In this document: piece after piece, positions 9,452 through 18,133 of the stretch
Layout of the letters: each line of letters starts with the position of its first letter
Position numbering within the stretch: position 1 is the stretch's first letter
From: Desulfobulbus propionicus
Lineage (GTDB): Bacteria; Desulfobacterota; Desulfobulbia; Desulfobulbales; Desulfobulbaceae
Direction of reading: 5' to 3'
DNA: 64,000 bases
Assembly (NCBI GenBank): GCA_002748755.1
Contig: PDTD01000023.1
Coordinates: 1 to 64,000, forward strand
Position numbers and translations under genes: made by a program
Notes under the pieces: generated by a model
What the model was told of the DNA's origin: nothing
Databases searched by the model: none
The model's input: only the letters and a program-made list of their open reading frames with translations

Positions 9452-10636
9452 TTATTCCTTTTCCCAGAACGGGGAAAGGTCGCGCAAACCGGCAATGATG
9501 CCCGGCATTTTTTCCAGTACAAAATCAATTTCTTCCTCGGTATTGTAGATGGAGAGGCTGAAACGGATTGAGCCGTGCGCAGCTGTAAAGGGTACCCCCA
9601 TTGCCCGCATGACATGGGACGGTTCAAGGGAACCTGAGGTGCAGGCAGACCCGGAAGATGCACAGATGTTGTAGCGGTTCATGTGCAGGAGAATGGCCTC
9701 GCCCTCGATAAATTCGAAACTAATGTTGGAGGTGTTCGGCAGCCTGTCTTTCTTGTGACCATTGAGCAACGCTTTGGGAACGGTTTCCAGAAGTCCGTTT
9801 TCAAGTTTATCGCGCAGCGCACGGACCCGGGTGTTTTCTTCCTCCATTTTTTCCGCAGCCAGTCGACAAGCTGCGCCAAGACCTATAATGGAGGCAACGT
9901 TTTCCGTCCCTCCTCTGCGTCCGCGTTCCTGGTGTCCACCATTGAGAAAGGGGGTATACGGGGTTCCTTTCCGTACATAAAGAACGCCCACTCCTTTGGG
10001 CGCATGCAGCTTATGGCCTGAGAGAGAAAGGAAGTCAATGTTCGACTCCTTGAGGTTAATCGGTATTTTGCCCACAGCCTGGACGGCATCGGTGTGGAAA
10101 AGGATGCCTTGTTCATGGGCGATCCTTGCCATTTCTTCCACGGGGAAGAGAACACCGGTTTCGTTGTTGGCCCACATCACGCTGACAATGGCGGTTTCTT
10201 GAGCCAGGCTTTGTCCGTAGAGCTCCATATCCATGGTCCCGTCTGCGTTAACAGGCAGCCAAATGGTACGGTGCGGATATTTGGTCAATGTATTTAGGTT
10301 TTCACACAGGTATTTGACTGCTGGGTGCTCAACCCGTGTGGTCACTACATGGCGTTTGTTCGGGTAGGTGCCCAGGGCGGAAAGAATGGCCGTATTGTCG
10401 CTTTCCGTTCCGCAGCTGGTGAAGATAATTTCTTCAGGACTGGCTCCGATAAGGGCTGCAACGGATTCCCTCGCATCTTCCACAAGTCTGCTGACATGTC
10501 CTCCGAAGTTATGCATGGAACTGGGGTTGCCGTAATACGTGCTCAAAGAGGGGAGCATTGCCTCCATCACTTCAGGGGCAACCCGTGTGGTGGCATTATT
10601 ATCAAGATAAATGACATCGTCGTGCGCAATCGCCAT
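9452..10636 (-). CDS. nifS: Cysteine desulfurase (NifS/IscS type)
   Basis: A PLP enzyme, 394 aa, that removes sulfur from cysteine and passes it as persulfide to the scaffold NifU. Visible features are the N-terminal YLDNNATT, the PLP lysine Lys209 in SGHKLHAPKGVG, GGHQERGRRGGTENV, and the catalytic cysteine Cys332 in SSGSACTSGSLEPSH. The short Cys-containing loop is of the class I (NifS/IscS) type. The ATG overlaps the nifU TAA by one base (TAATG), so the pair is translationally coupled. With no nitrogenase genes in view, the pair most likely serves general Fe-S assembly, as in other sulfate reducers. The many Fe-S proteins in this window are obvious clients. Confidence 0.95.
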   Translation of the reverse strand: MAIAHDDVIYLDNNATTRVAPEVMEAMLPSLSTYYGNPSSMHNFGGHVSRLVEDARESVAALIGASPEEIIFTSCGTESDNTAILSALGTYPNKRHVVTTRVEHPAVKYLCENLNTLTKYPHRTIWLPVNADGTMDMELYGQSLAQETAIVSVMWANNETGVLFPVEEMARIAHEQGILFHTDAVQAVGKIPINLKESNIDFLSLSGHKLHAPKGVGVLYVRKGTPYTPFLNGGHQERGRRGGTENVASIIGLGAACRLAAEKMEEENTRVRALRDKLENGLLETVPKALLNGHKKDRLPNTSNISFEFIEGEAILLHMNRYNICASSGSACTSGSLEPSHVMRAMGVPFTAAHGSIRFSLSIYNTEEEIDFVLEKMPGIIAGLRDLSPFWEKE

Positions 10637-11472
10637 TATTTGTCCTCCTCAACAATCAGGGTCTCCAGGACTTGTTCACGCAATTTCTTTTCCACATATT
10701 CCTTGAGCGTGGTTTGGGAGGAGGGAGTGTCGGTGTTTGAACCCTGCAGGGAGATAAAAACAAAATCACCCTCCAGGTCAACAAGCTCTATACTGCCGCC
10801 GTCTTTTTTCAGAGTCGGTCTGATTTCCCGTTCCAGGACCTCTTCTATCTTCTTGATCTTCTGTATGGTGGTCAGACGTTTTTTCTTTTCCGGCCCTTTG
10901 GCGGCTGGGTTTGTGGTGATAAGGCTTTTGCTGAGCAGCTCTTGCAGTTGTTTCTCGCATTTCCCGCAACCGCCTCCTGCTTTGGTGAAGTTGGTGATTT
11001 CTTCCACTGATCGCAGGCTGTTTTCCTCTATGGCCCTGGTGACTTCCAGATCGGTCACGCCGAAACATTCGCAGATCACTTCGCCCTGCGCCATGGGCAG
11101 CATAACTCCGGTATAATCAGCAATGGCTGCCTCCAGCGCTTCTCGGCCCATGACCGAGCAGTGCATTTTTTCTTTAGGCAGCCCGCCCAGAGCATGGGCG
11201 ATGTCATCGTTGGTTATTTTTTTGGCCTCGTCAATGTGCATGCCGATCAGCATTTCCGTCAGTATGGAGGAAGAGGCAATGGCTGACGCGCACCCGAACG
11301 TCTTGAACTTGGCGTCAGTGATGATGTTATCTTGGTCAACCTTGATGGTCAGTTTCAGGGCATCGCCGCAGGCGAGGGAACCAACATTTCCGATACCACT
11401 GGCGTCTTTGATTTCCCCGACATTTTTCGGGTTGATAAAATGTTCCTGGACTATTTCGGTATATTCCCACAT
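10636..11472 (-). CDS. nifU: Fe-S cluster scaffold NifU with a cysteine-less Nfu domain
   Basis: A modular Fe-S scaffold of 278 aa that receives sulfur from NifS. Domains: an IscU-like scaffold (about 1-125) with three conserved cysteines (in LACGDAL, FGCASA and MHCSVMG); a BFD-like [2Fe-2S] domain (about 130-180) with CECF and CGKC; and a C-terminal Nfu domain (about 205-270). The C-terminal domain has lost its cluster-binding CxxC: where the family has GxCxxCPSS, this protein has GSNTDTPSS, with AAC and ACT codons instead of cysteine codons. So the N-terminal scaffold and permanent cluster look intact while the C-terminal one cannot bind a cluster in the usual way. It is the first gene of the nifU-nifS unit. 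Confidence 0.93.
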   Translation of the reverse strand: MWEYTEIVQEHFINPKNVGEIKDASGIGNVGSLACGDALKLTIKVDQDNIITDAKFKTFGCASAIASSSILTEMLIGMHIDEAKKITNDDIAHALGGLPKEKMHCSVMGREALEAAIADYTGVMLPMAQGEVICECFGVTDLEVTRAIEENSLRSVEEITNFTKAGGGCGKCEKQLQELLSKSLITTNPAAKGPEKKKRLTTIQKIKKIEEVLEREIRPTLKKDGGSIELVDLEGDFVFISLQGSNTDTPSSQTTLKEYVEKKLREQVLETLIVEEDK

Positions 11473-11837
11473 GATATTATTCTCTGCTTGAGTGGCGTAC
11501 CTGCCTTGCTATGTTTTCTATGCCTGATTCTGGAGTGCAGCTCAAATACATTTCCCGACAGAGTCCTTGTATACCTGTGGTATCATGTTGAGTATGCCTT
11601 GATCTGAAACAGAAAAGCTTGTTTATGGGCAGTCACTTGGTAGTTATGAGGCAAATCGTGTCGTGCGAGCGCTTCTCCTGCAATGCGGCAAGGCCCCTGC
11701 ACAGGGCAAGGGCTCTCTATTGGTAAGGTTGCGTCTTCTGCCTGTTCCCAAGGACATCTTTGGATAGGTCCTGCGGAATACAGAGTAAAAAGTTCGAGCA
11801 CACGTTTTGTTCCTTTTTATTCGTACAGCAATACCTC
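11473..11837. other. nifU upstream region
   Basis: A 365-base spacer between nifU and the phosphohexomutase gene, both on the minus strand. It must contain the nifU promoter and the 3' end of the upstream transcript. I saw no clear operator (for example no IscR- or RirA-like box that I could defend) and no gene. Confidence 0.35.
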
Positions 11838-13601
11838 TTAACAGTATGGCAGGAGTCCAATTTGGGCAAGCATGGAATGGGCACTTTTCACGAGAAGTTC
11901 TGTTTCCTGCGGATTCCGGGCTTCGACATAGAAGCGTACTTTGGGCTCTGTTCCCGAAGGACGGATCATGATCCATGATCCGTCTTCAAAGATCATTTTT
12001 CGACCGTCGATGGCAATGACCTGGACAATTTTCTTCTCCGCATCGCCGACTTGGACAATAGCTCCCTCCGAATAGTGATCAAGCTGTTTAAGATTCTGTC
12101 TCAGTTCCGCTCCCTTTTGGCTTACGATTATGCCGCCGCGACCAGGATAATAGCGGCCATAGGTCTGTTCTATCTGCTGCAGATAGTCCCCCAGGGAGAT
12201 GTTCAACTCTTGAATCATGTCGATGGCCAGGATAAGGCCGATAAAGGCATCTTTTTCCGGCGTATGGCCGATAATGGAAATACCGTCGGATTCCTCAAAA
12301 CAGACCAGGGCTTTGTTGAACACGGGTTTGAATTCTTTGAATCCCACTTTGGGTTCAAAAACCTCTTCCCCAAGTTGCATGGCAACCGCATTGGCCAGGT
12401 TGCTTGAGGCTACAGTTTTGGCGACCATACCTTTTTTGTGTTTGACTTGATGTATAAAATGATATGCCATGGCACCGAATTGGTTCATGGAAATTTCGAT
12501 ATCGCCGTCGGTGAAGCGGATGCGGTCACCATCTGGGTCAATGATCGCCCCAACCTTCAGGGAAGCTTGTCGATCTTTGAGATAGGCCATGGTTGGCTGC
12601 ATGTTGTGCGAAGAAGGTTCCGGGGCAATGCCTCCGAAGGTGGGATCGTCGTCGCTTCTGAGTATGGTAAGCTTGCCGGAATCCGGGTTGCCGAGGAGCC
12701 TTCGCAGGTAGTTGCGCGATGCCCCATGCATCGCATCAACACAGATGGTCAGGTCGTTGTGGGTGTTGATGGCCTCAAGCAGCCCAGGATAGTCGATGCC
12801 ATGGAGTGCCGTGTTACTTCTGATCAGCTCCTGCCAGCTTTGCAGAGCATCTTCCTTGATGATTCCGGTGAGCGAATTAATGGGGCGCAGGAGTTGCTCT
12901 GCCTCAAGCATGAAAGGACAAGGTTCCCCTGCGATGTACTCTCTTGAGAGTGCAGTGAGAGTATCGGTCAGGAGAGGGACAGCGGGACCAGCGTCTGCCG
13001 CGTTGTATTTAATTCCCCCATACTCCAAGGGATTGTGGCTTGGGGTCAGGTTGATGGAACAGGCTGCCCTGTTGCGCAGGACTGAGGCAGAAAGGGCGCC
13101 GGTGGTGGCTTCACCGGCATAGTAGACTTTGACACCGGCTGCATGCAGAATATTGACCACTGCCAGAGCCAGCATCTTACCGCCGAAACGGTTGTCAAAA
13201 CCAACAACGCACCCGTTCTCCCGCATGGCCTTGCTGTTCAAACCGCCCAAGGCTTCCTGTATAGCCTGGTTTTCTTCTCCCAGTTTATAGAGCTGGAGAA
13301 TGGCGCAGGTGACATAGGATATGGACTGTACGAAGATATCCTTGCCCAGGATTCCTCTCCAGCCAGAGGTGCCGAATGAGACTGGCTCAACCGGTTGGGC
13401 GGTGTTGGTAACGATTTCCTCACCCACCAAGGTATAGATGGCATCGATGGCCTGTTGCCAGGCCTCTTTCTCTACGTCGCTGGCGGCTGTGTTTCTGGCC
13501 GCGACGCACTCTTTCAGGGCAGAGAAGTAGTCGCTTTCGGGGTGATTGTCAGGAATGATGTGCTGGGCAAGTATTTCCCGTGGTATCGTCTCGTTGGCCA
13601 T
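11838..13601 (-). CDS. Phosphoglucomutase/phosphomannomutase family protein
   Basis: A phosphohexomutase of 587 aa that interconverts 1- and 6-phosphates of glucose and/or mannose. The four family signatures are present: the phosphoserine loop as TPSHNPLEYGG (TASHNP is usual), the metal loop DPDGDR, the sugar-binding region with EESDG, and the phosphate loop RPSGTEPKVRF near the C terminus. It has an extra N-terminal segment of about 70 residues before SFGTSGWRG, which is typical of the longer phosphoglucomutases. It probably feeds cell-envelope sugar nucleotides or glycogen. Substrate choice cannot be read from sequence. It is likely monocistronic, with about 200 bases to the next gene upstream. 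Confidence 0.92.
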   Translation of the reverse strand: MANETIPREILAQHIIPDNHPESDYFSALKECVAARNTAASDVEKEAWQQAIDAIYTLVGEEIVTNTAQPVEPVSFGTSGWRGILGKDIFVQSISYVTCAILQLYKLGEENQAIQEALGGLNSKAMRENGCVVGFDNRFGGKMLALAVVNILHAAGVKVYYAGEATTGALSASVLRNRAACSINLTPSHNPLEYGGIKYNAADAGPAVPLLTDTLTALSREYIAGEPCPFMLEAEQLLRPINSLTGIIKEDALQSWQELIRSNTALHGIDYPGLLEAINTHNDLTICVDAMHGASRNYLRRLLGNPDSGKLTILRSDDDPTFGGIAPEPSSHNMQPTMAYLKDRQASLKVGAIIDPDGDRIRFTDGDIEISMNQFGAMAYHFIHQVKHKKGMVAKTVASSNLANAVAMQLGEEVFEPKVGFKEFKPVFNKALVCFEESDGISIIGHTPEKDAFIGLILAIDMIQELNISLGDYLQQIEQTYGRYYPGRGGIIVSQKGAELRQNLKQLDHYSEGAIVQVGDAEKKIVQVIAIDGRKMIFEDGSWIMIRPSGTEPKVRFYVEARNPQETELLVKSAHSMLAQIGLLPYC

Positions 13602-13805
13602 GTGCAGTCCTCATAGTCTGTTGCGAGGGAAAAAGAAACCATGATCTTACCATGGAACGCCGCCATCAATAGAGTATAGCGCTTCAGAAGATGAATGGCA
13701 ATATTACGCTCTCTGTCCAGGCGCTCTTCTTTGTTGATTGTACTGTCGCCTAAAGAGGGAATGGATGCTGATGTCTGCGTATCTGTTACTCCTACTGCCC
13801 CGGAT

Positions 13806-14423
13806 TCAGGGAGCAGAAGAGGGGAAAGAGTGGGTGTTGATAGCCTGGACAATAGGTCTATGCATGCTCATGTCCAGGATGTTTATGCCGCAGTAATCCT
13901 GAGGGATAGTCAGGATATCCTCCAACGGGCTTGGCAGCAGGTGGGCGAGAAGAGTGCGGTTGACTCCGGCATGAGCAACGATCAGGGTCTTTCCGGGACA
14001 GATGGTACAAATATGTTCAAAGGCCTCAACGACACGCTGTTGAACATCTGCAAAGCTTTCCCCGTTCAAGGGCCTGAAATTTTTAAAGTCTAGCCCTCTT
14101 CTCTCATATTGTCCAGGGTATTTCTGTCGGACCTCCTCCACGGTCAATCCTTCCCATTCCCCCAGGTCGATTTCCTTGAACTGCTCCACTACTCGGATAT
14201 CTTGTGCCGACCGGCCGGTGGCCAGTTGGGCTGTTTGTCTGGCCCGAAGCAGGGGAGAGCTGAAGAGAGAATCAAAAGACAGGTCGGCAAAAAGAGGCCG
14301 TAGCGCCAGGGCTTGCCTCTGGCCCTGCTTGGACAGTGCGATATCTGTCTGCCCGAGAAATCGTCTTGGACGTGGGGTGAGGACATGGGCGTGGCGAATA
14401 AGGTAGATGCATGCTGTTGTCAT
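13806..14423 (-). CDS. Histidine phosphatase family protein
   Basis: A protein of about 205 aa of the phosphoglycerate-mutase-like histidine phosphatase superfamily. The catalytic motif is LIRHAH near residue 9 (RHG in most relatives), with the second histidine in VAHAGVNR near residue 155, and the acid/base segment FKEIDLGEWEG resembles CobC-type alpha-ribazole phosphatases. The frame is open further upstream, but the ATG at 14423 is chosen because AGGAGA precedes it and the fold begins at once. It lies about 200 bases downstream of the MobA-HD gene and may belong to the Mo-AOR accessory locus. A role in dephosphorylating a cofactor precursor there is only inference; cobalamin side-chain assembly is the alternative. 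Confidence 0.88.
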   Translation of the reverse strand: MTTACIYLIRHAHVLTPRPRRFLGQTDIALSKQGQRQALALRPLFADLSFDSLFSSPLLRARQTAQLATGRSAQDIRVVEQFKEIDLGEWEGLTVEEVRQKYPGQYERRGLDFKNFRPLNGESFADVQQRVVEAFEHICTICPGKTLIVAHAGVNRTLLAHLLPSPLEDILTIPQDYCGINILDMSMHRPIVQAINTHSFPSSAP

Positions 14424-14619
14424 TTGGTTCGTCTCCTGTGCCGTTTGCTGAAGCCCTTTACCTCTCATCCGCGTTTGCTTTCCTGGATGTCGCTTGCATA
14501 TGTTGGCTTCTTTAAGCAAACATACATCAAACAGAATCAAGGGCTGTACTGAGGAGTAATTCGGGCTACAGCAAACCAGCATGGATTGAGGTTTTTTGTC
14601 AGGCTGCATGTGGAGAGTA

Positions 14620-15786
14620 TCATGTAGATGTACTATACCTTGGTTTTTCCAGGATACTGAGCAGGCTTCGATCTGTTATGGATTCAACGGTTTCTGCAAT
14701 GGCCAGTGCCTGGTCAAGTCGGCCTTGGATAGCCCGTACGGCTTCAGGGTCGTCTTTATAGAGCGCTGTTTTTTCTGAAAAGCGTTGGTGGATAGACACC
14801 ACCTGGCTGCCGCGAACCACCTTGTCAGCCAAGTGGACCAGCTCTTTTTCCGTGAGTGTGTCGGTCCGAGAAAAGTGGAGATCCTTATGAGCAGCGACAA
14901 TTTCTGCTGCTGCTGGAAACCCCAGTACCCGCAGCCAAGATGCACCGGTGGCCTCATGTTCCGGGTGGCCTTTGGCGATATCATGCAAGAGACCGGCTGC
15001 GTAGCAGAGGGCGGGGTCCAGGAGGGTTTGGCTGTTTCTGTTGATCTCCCGGCATAGACAAACGGCTGCTTCCGCTACCGCTTCACCGTGGGCAAGGCCC
15101 TTTTCGGGGATGGGATGGATGTGTTTGAGCAGTTGTCTGCATTCTTCTTTGGTGGGATAGCCCAGAACCCTGGCTCGGGAACAGGCCTGGTCATAGGCAT
15201 CCGGGGTATCCATGTCAAAAAGAATATTTGCGTCACAGGTGAGCACCTCCTCAACACTTTGGGGACTGTTTTGCTCTATATGAGCCAGCAGGGAGCGCAA
15301 GCCCTGCTGGCAGTGCGTACCCAGTTTTATGTTCGTAAACAGGGAACTGTGTACCCAGGGGGGGTGGCCGCGCTGTCCGTTGAAAACCGGGTAGATGACC
15401 TGTGCCGAAGAGTGCTGGCGGGCTGCGAGCAGTTGTGCGACGGTACCCGCTCGTATCAGGGGAATATCAACGGGCAAAAGGAACAGGCCCTCTGTCTCTG
15501 CAGGCAGCGCACACACCCCTGCCTGGATAGAGCTGAACATCCCCTGGTCGAAATCGGGATTGTAGACGGTTGCGCATCCGTACTGGTTGGCAGCAGCTTC
15601 GATCCGGTGGCGGGCGTGGCCGCTGACCACAATGATCTCTTCCAAGCCACAGGTCCGAAAGAGGTCGACACACCTTTTGAGAACCGTTTCAGAACCGTTG
15701 TCAGGCAGGGGCAACAATCCTTTCAGCTTGCCCATTCTGGAGGAATAGCCGGCAGCCAGAATGAGGGCGCTCAGGCGGCTTGTCAT
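14620..15786 (-). CDS. MobA-like NTP transferase fused to an HD domain (DVU_1551-like)
   Basis: A two-domain protein of 388 aa. Residues 1-200 are a MobA/MocA-type nucleotidyltransferase: LILAAGYSSRMGKLKGLLPL is the NTP loop and LPVDIPLI carries the metal aspartate. Enzymes of this class add CMP or GMP to molybdopterin. Residues 210-375 are an HD phosphohydrolase with HGEAV, LLHDIAKGHPEHE and AAHKDLH. The gene overlaps xdhC by ATGA and closes the accessory operon of the Mo aldehyde oxidoreductase. By position it probably makes the cytosine-dinucleotide form of the cofactor, the form known in D. gigas MOP. The HD partner could remove a nucleotide or phosphate from an intermediate, which is inference. 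Confidence 0.88.
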   Translation of the reverse strand: MTSRLSALILAAGYSSRMGKLKGLLPLPDNGSETVLKRCVDLFRTCGLEEIIVVSGHARHRIEAAANQYGCATVYNPDFDQGMFSSIQAGVCALPAETEGLFLLPVDIPLIRAGTVAQLLAARQHSSAQVIYPVFNGQRGHPPWVHSSLFTNIKLGTHCQQGLRSLLAHIEQNSPQSVEEVLTCDANILFDMDTPDAYDQACSRARVLGYPTKEECRQLLKHIHPIPEKGLAHGEAVAEAAVCLCREINRNSQTLLDPALCYAAGLLHDIAKGHPEHEATGASWLRVLGFPAAAEIVAAHKDLHFSRTDTLTEKELVHLADKVVRGSQVVSIHQRFSEKTALYKDDPEAVRAIQGRLDQALAIAETVESITDRSLLSILEKPRYSTST

Positions 15787-16820
15787 CTTTTGCGGTCTGT
15801 TGCCCGTTGACAGATCAGCTCCCCGACAATACTCACCGCTATCTCTTCGGGGGTCTCAGCCTTAATGGAAAGACCAATGGGGCTGTACACTTGATCCAGC
15901 TGCTCTTGGCTCACGCCTCTGTCCAATAGGCGCTGATACAGGGCATCCCGTTTTTTGCGGCTGCCGATCATCCCGATGTAGCCGGCTTTGGTTTGCAGCG
16001 CTTGTTCCAATACTTCCTGGTCATGTAAATGCCCTCGGGTGACGATTACCAGATAGCTGTCCTCATTGATCTCCTGGTCTGCAAAACAGTTGGAAAAATC
16101 GGGCAGGACAACGATATGCTCAGCCTGGGGAAAACGCTGGCTGTTGGCGAATTCGGGGCGATCGTCCAGGACGGTAATACGAAAACCGACCCGCGCTGCC
16201 ACCTGAGCCGTGCAGGCGGCCACATGGCCGGCGCCCAAGAGCAGCAGGTGGCCTCTGGCCGCGAAAGAGGAAAGCAGATAGCTGGCGCCCTTATGGGTGA
16301 TGACCGCAGCGGTAGAGATCCCGCTACGCGCTCGTTTGACTGCTGTGAGCAGGCCAGGGGCAATATCGTCTTTGCCTGCCTGTCCCTGGCTGTTTACGAT
16401 GAAACGACCGGAGTCGTTCTCGCTGTCCAGTGGGCATACCAGGGTGACCCGGCGTCCGGATGTTATGGCATGGAGCAAAGCCTGAAATACTTTGAGACTC
16501 TCGGGGCTTGGTCTGATATATTCCATGTGGAGTTCCAGTGTTCCACCGCAGATCATGTCGGTGTCGGCTGCTGCATGGTTGGTGAGATCAAAGCTTGTAC
16601 GCCTGGATCTTTGTTCCTCAAGGCAGCGGACGGCGTCCTGTATTGCCTGGGCTTCCACTATGCCTCCACCAATGGTGCCGACAGTGCTCCCGTCGGAGGA
16701 GACCAGCATGTGCGCGCCGGCTTCTCTTGGAGTAGAACCCGATTGATTACAAATGGTCACTAGAACAAGATTTTCGCCTTTTTCAAGTTGGGCGTACAAC
16801 TGTTGGGTAAGCTTTTTCAT
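15783..16820 (-). CDS. XdhC-family molybdenum cofactor sulfurylation/insertion protein
   Basis: A protein of 345 aa of the XdhC/CoxI family, which in other bacteria binds the mature Mo cofactor, promotes its sulfuration and hands it to xanthine-dehydrogenase-type enzymes. The N-terminal XdhC_CoxI domain shows NQSGSTPREAGAHMLV and GTIGGGIVEAQ. The C-terminal Rossmann domain starts LLLLGAGHVAACTAQVAARV with LDDRPEFAN, followed by VIVTRGHLHDQ and YIGMIGSRKK. The start overlaps the AMP-ligase stop by four bases and the stop overlaps the MobA-HD start by four bases. The client is almost certainly the mop product encoded about 6.5 kb upstream. Confidence 0.93.
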   Translation of the reverse strand: MKKLTQQLYAQLEKGENLVLVTICNQSGSTPREAGAHMLVSSDGSTVGTIGGGIVEAQAIQDAVRCLEEQRSRRTSFDLTNHAAADTDMICGGTLELHMEYIRPSPESLKVFQALLHAITSGRRVTLVCPLDSENDSGRFIVNSQGQAGKDDIAPGLLTAVKRARSGISTAAVITHKGASYLLSSFAARGHLLLLGAGHVAACTAQVAARVGFRITVLDDRPEFANSQRFPQAEHIVVLPDFSNCFADQEINEDSYLVIVTRGHLHDQEVLEQALQTKAGYIGMIGSRKKRDALYQRLLDRGVSQEQLDQVYSPIGLSIKAETPEEIAVSIVGELICQRATDRKR

Positions 16821-18133
16821 GGTTCATCCTGACGTTTATCGTCAATAATTCGTTTGGCGGAGTGAATACAGTGAGCCTGGGTGCAGGTAATTGTCCTGTG
16901 GAGACTGTTCAGCTCTGCTGCCTGTTCCAACAGCCTGTTTGCCAGCCGTGTCGTTTCCCGTGCATAATCGGGCAGGACAGTCAGCTCCAAAATAAGCCTT
17001 TCTTTGTCCTGTTTCCTAGTGAGCGCTGCATTGATATCCAGTATCCCCGGGAGTGGGAACAGCAGTTCATCCAGCATCTGCATGTTGAGCAGACTGCCGT
17101 CTTCCAATATGCAGTTGTTTTCCAGTCGTCCCTGGACTTTATCTAGACGTTTTAGATGACTGGTGCACGGGCATGGAGTGGTGAGCAGCCGTCCCCTGTC
17201 ACCGGTGCGGTAGCGGATAAGTGGCATGCCTTTTCGGGACAGGGTCGTGACCACTATCTCACCGAAAGTACCGTCTGGCAGGTTTTCCAGGGTGTGCGGA
17301 TCTATAATTTCGACCAGCAGGTCGCCTTCACGCAGGTGCAGGCCCTGGTGCGCCTGGCAGTCCACAGCACCACCCAGACCGGTTTCAACCGTGCCGTAGT
17401 GGGAAAAAATGCTACAGCCCAGCATCTTTTCCAGTTCCACGCAGAGGCTTTCTGGAATGTAATCTGAACAGAGCAGCAGAGCGGTAATGGTGTCCAGCGG
17501 AAGGCACAGGGCTGTTGCACATCGCACAAGTGCCAGCAGCTGTACCGGAAAGCCGATCACCACATGCGGTCTGTAGGTGGCCAGCTCACGGGCAGCCTTG
17601 AACGGATCCGTGACCAGACCGATTATGACGCTCTCCGCTCCCAGGCGTCTGAGTGCCCGAGCCAGAAGCTCGCCCGTGGAATCCGGCGTATGACCGGGCA
17701 GCAGGATGGCAGCCCGTTGTCCTGGAGAGGCTATGGCCTGCATGCCCAGTTGGAAGAACTGCAAGGTCTGTTCAAGATCGTCCCTGGTAAAGAAGAGGCG
17801 TTTTGGCGGTCCCGTGGTCCCAGAACTCTGGATGGTAACAATACGGGCGATTGCATCCTGGCTGACGCAAATCATCTGTTGACCGTGCTTGCGGATATCC
17901 TGCTCGGTGAGCAGGGGGAGGGAGGCGAGATCAGAGAGGCCGCCTATCTCTGATGTTTCCCGCAGGCTGTGCTGGTAGTATGGGGCGTTTTTTTTTACCA
18001 GGTCCATGGTTTCACGCAGACGGGCCAGTTGGTAGTGCTCAATGACAGACCTGTCGAGAACAGCAGGATGCGGGTGTCCCTGTTGTCTGCGGAAAAGGGT
18101 TTCCAGGGGAGTTGTCAGAGCATGCTTGGTCAT
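16817..18133 (-). CDS. AMP-dependent ligase, phenylacetate-CoA-ligase-like (DVU_1553-like)
   Basis: An adenylate-forming enzyme of 438 aa. Motifs of the phenylacetate-CoA ligase branch are present: IQSSGTTGPPKRLFFT (P-loop-like, near residue 105), SHYGTVETG, and RYRTGDRGRL followed by a CPCTSHLKRL segment. A C-terminal domain of about 90 residues follows. The ATG at 18133 is chosen because it overlaps the radical SAM stop as ATGA; an in-frame ATG 15 codons upstream would overlap by 49 bases. Sitting inside the Mo-AOR accessory operon, it matches the DVU_1553-like ligase found in the equivalent Desulfovibrio locus. Its acid substrate is unknown; it may activate a carboxylic acid product or a cofactor-linked group. 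Confidence 0.87.
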   Translation of the reverse strand: MTKHALTTPLETLFRRQQGHPHPAVLDRSVIEHYQLARLRETMDLVKKNAPYYQHSLRETSEIGGLSDLASLPLLTEQDIRKHGQQMICVSQDAIARIVTIQSSGTTGPPKRLFFTRDDLEQTLQFFQLGMQAIASPGQRAAILLPGHTPDSTGELLARALRRLGAESVIIGLVTDPFKAARELATYRPHVVIGFPVQLLALVRCATALCLPLDTITALLLCSDYIPESLCVELEKMLGCSIFSHYGTVETGLGGAVDCQAHQGLHLREGDLLVEIIDPHTLENLPDGTFGEIVVTTLSRKGMPLIRYRTGDRGRLLTTPCPCTSHLKRLDKVQGRLENNCILEDGSLLNMQMLDELLFPLPGILDINAALTRKQDKERLILELTVLPDYARETTRLANRLLEQAAELNSLHRTITCTQAHCIHSAKRIIDDKRQDEP

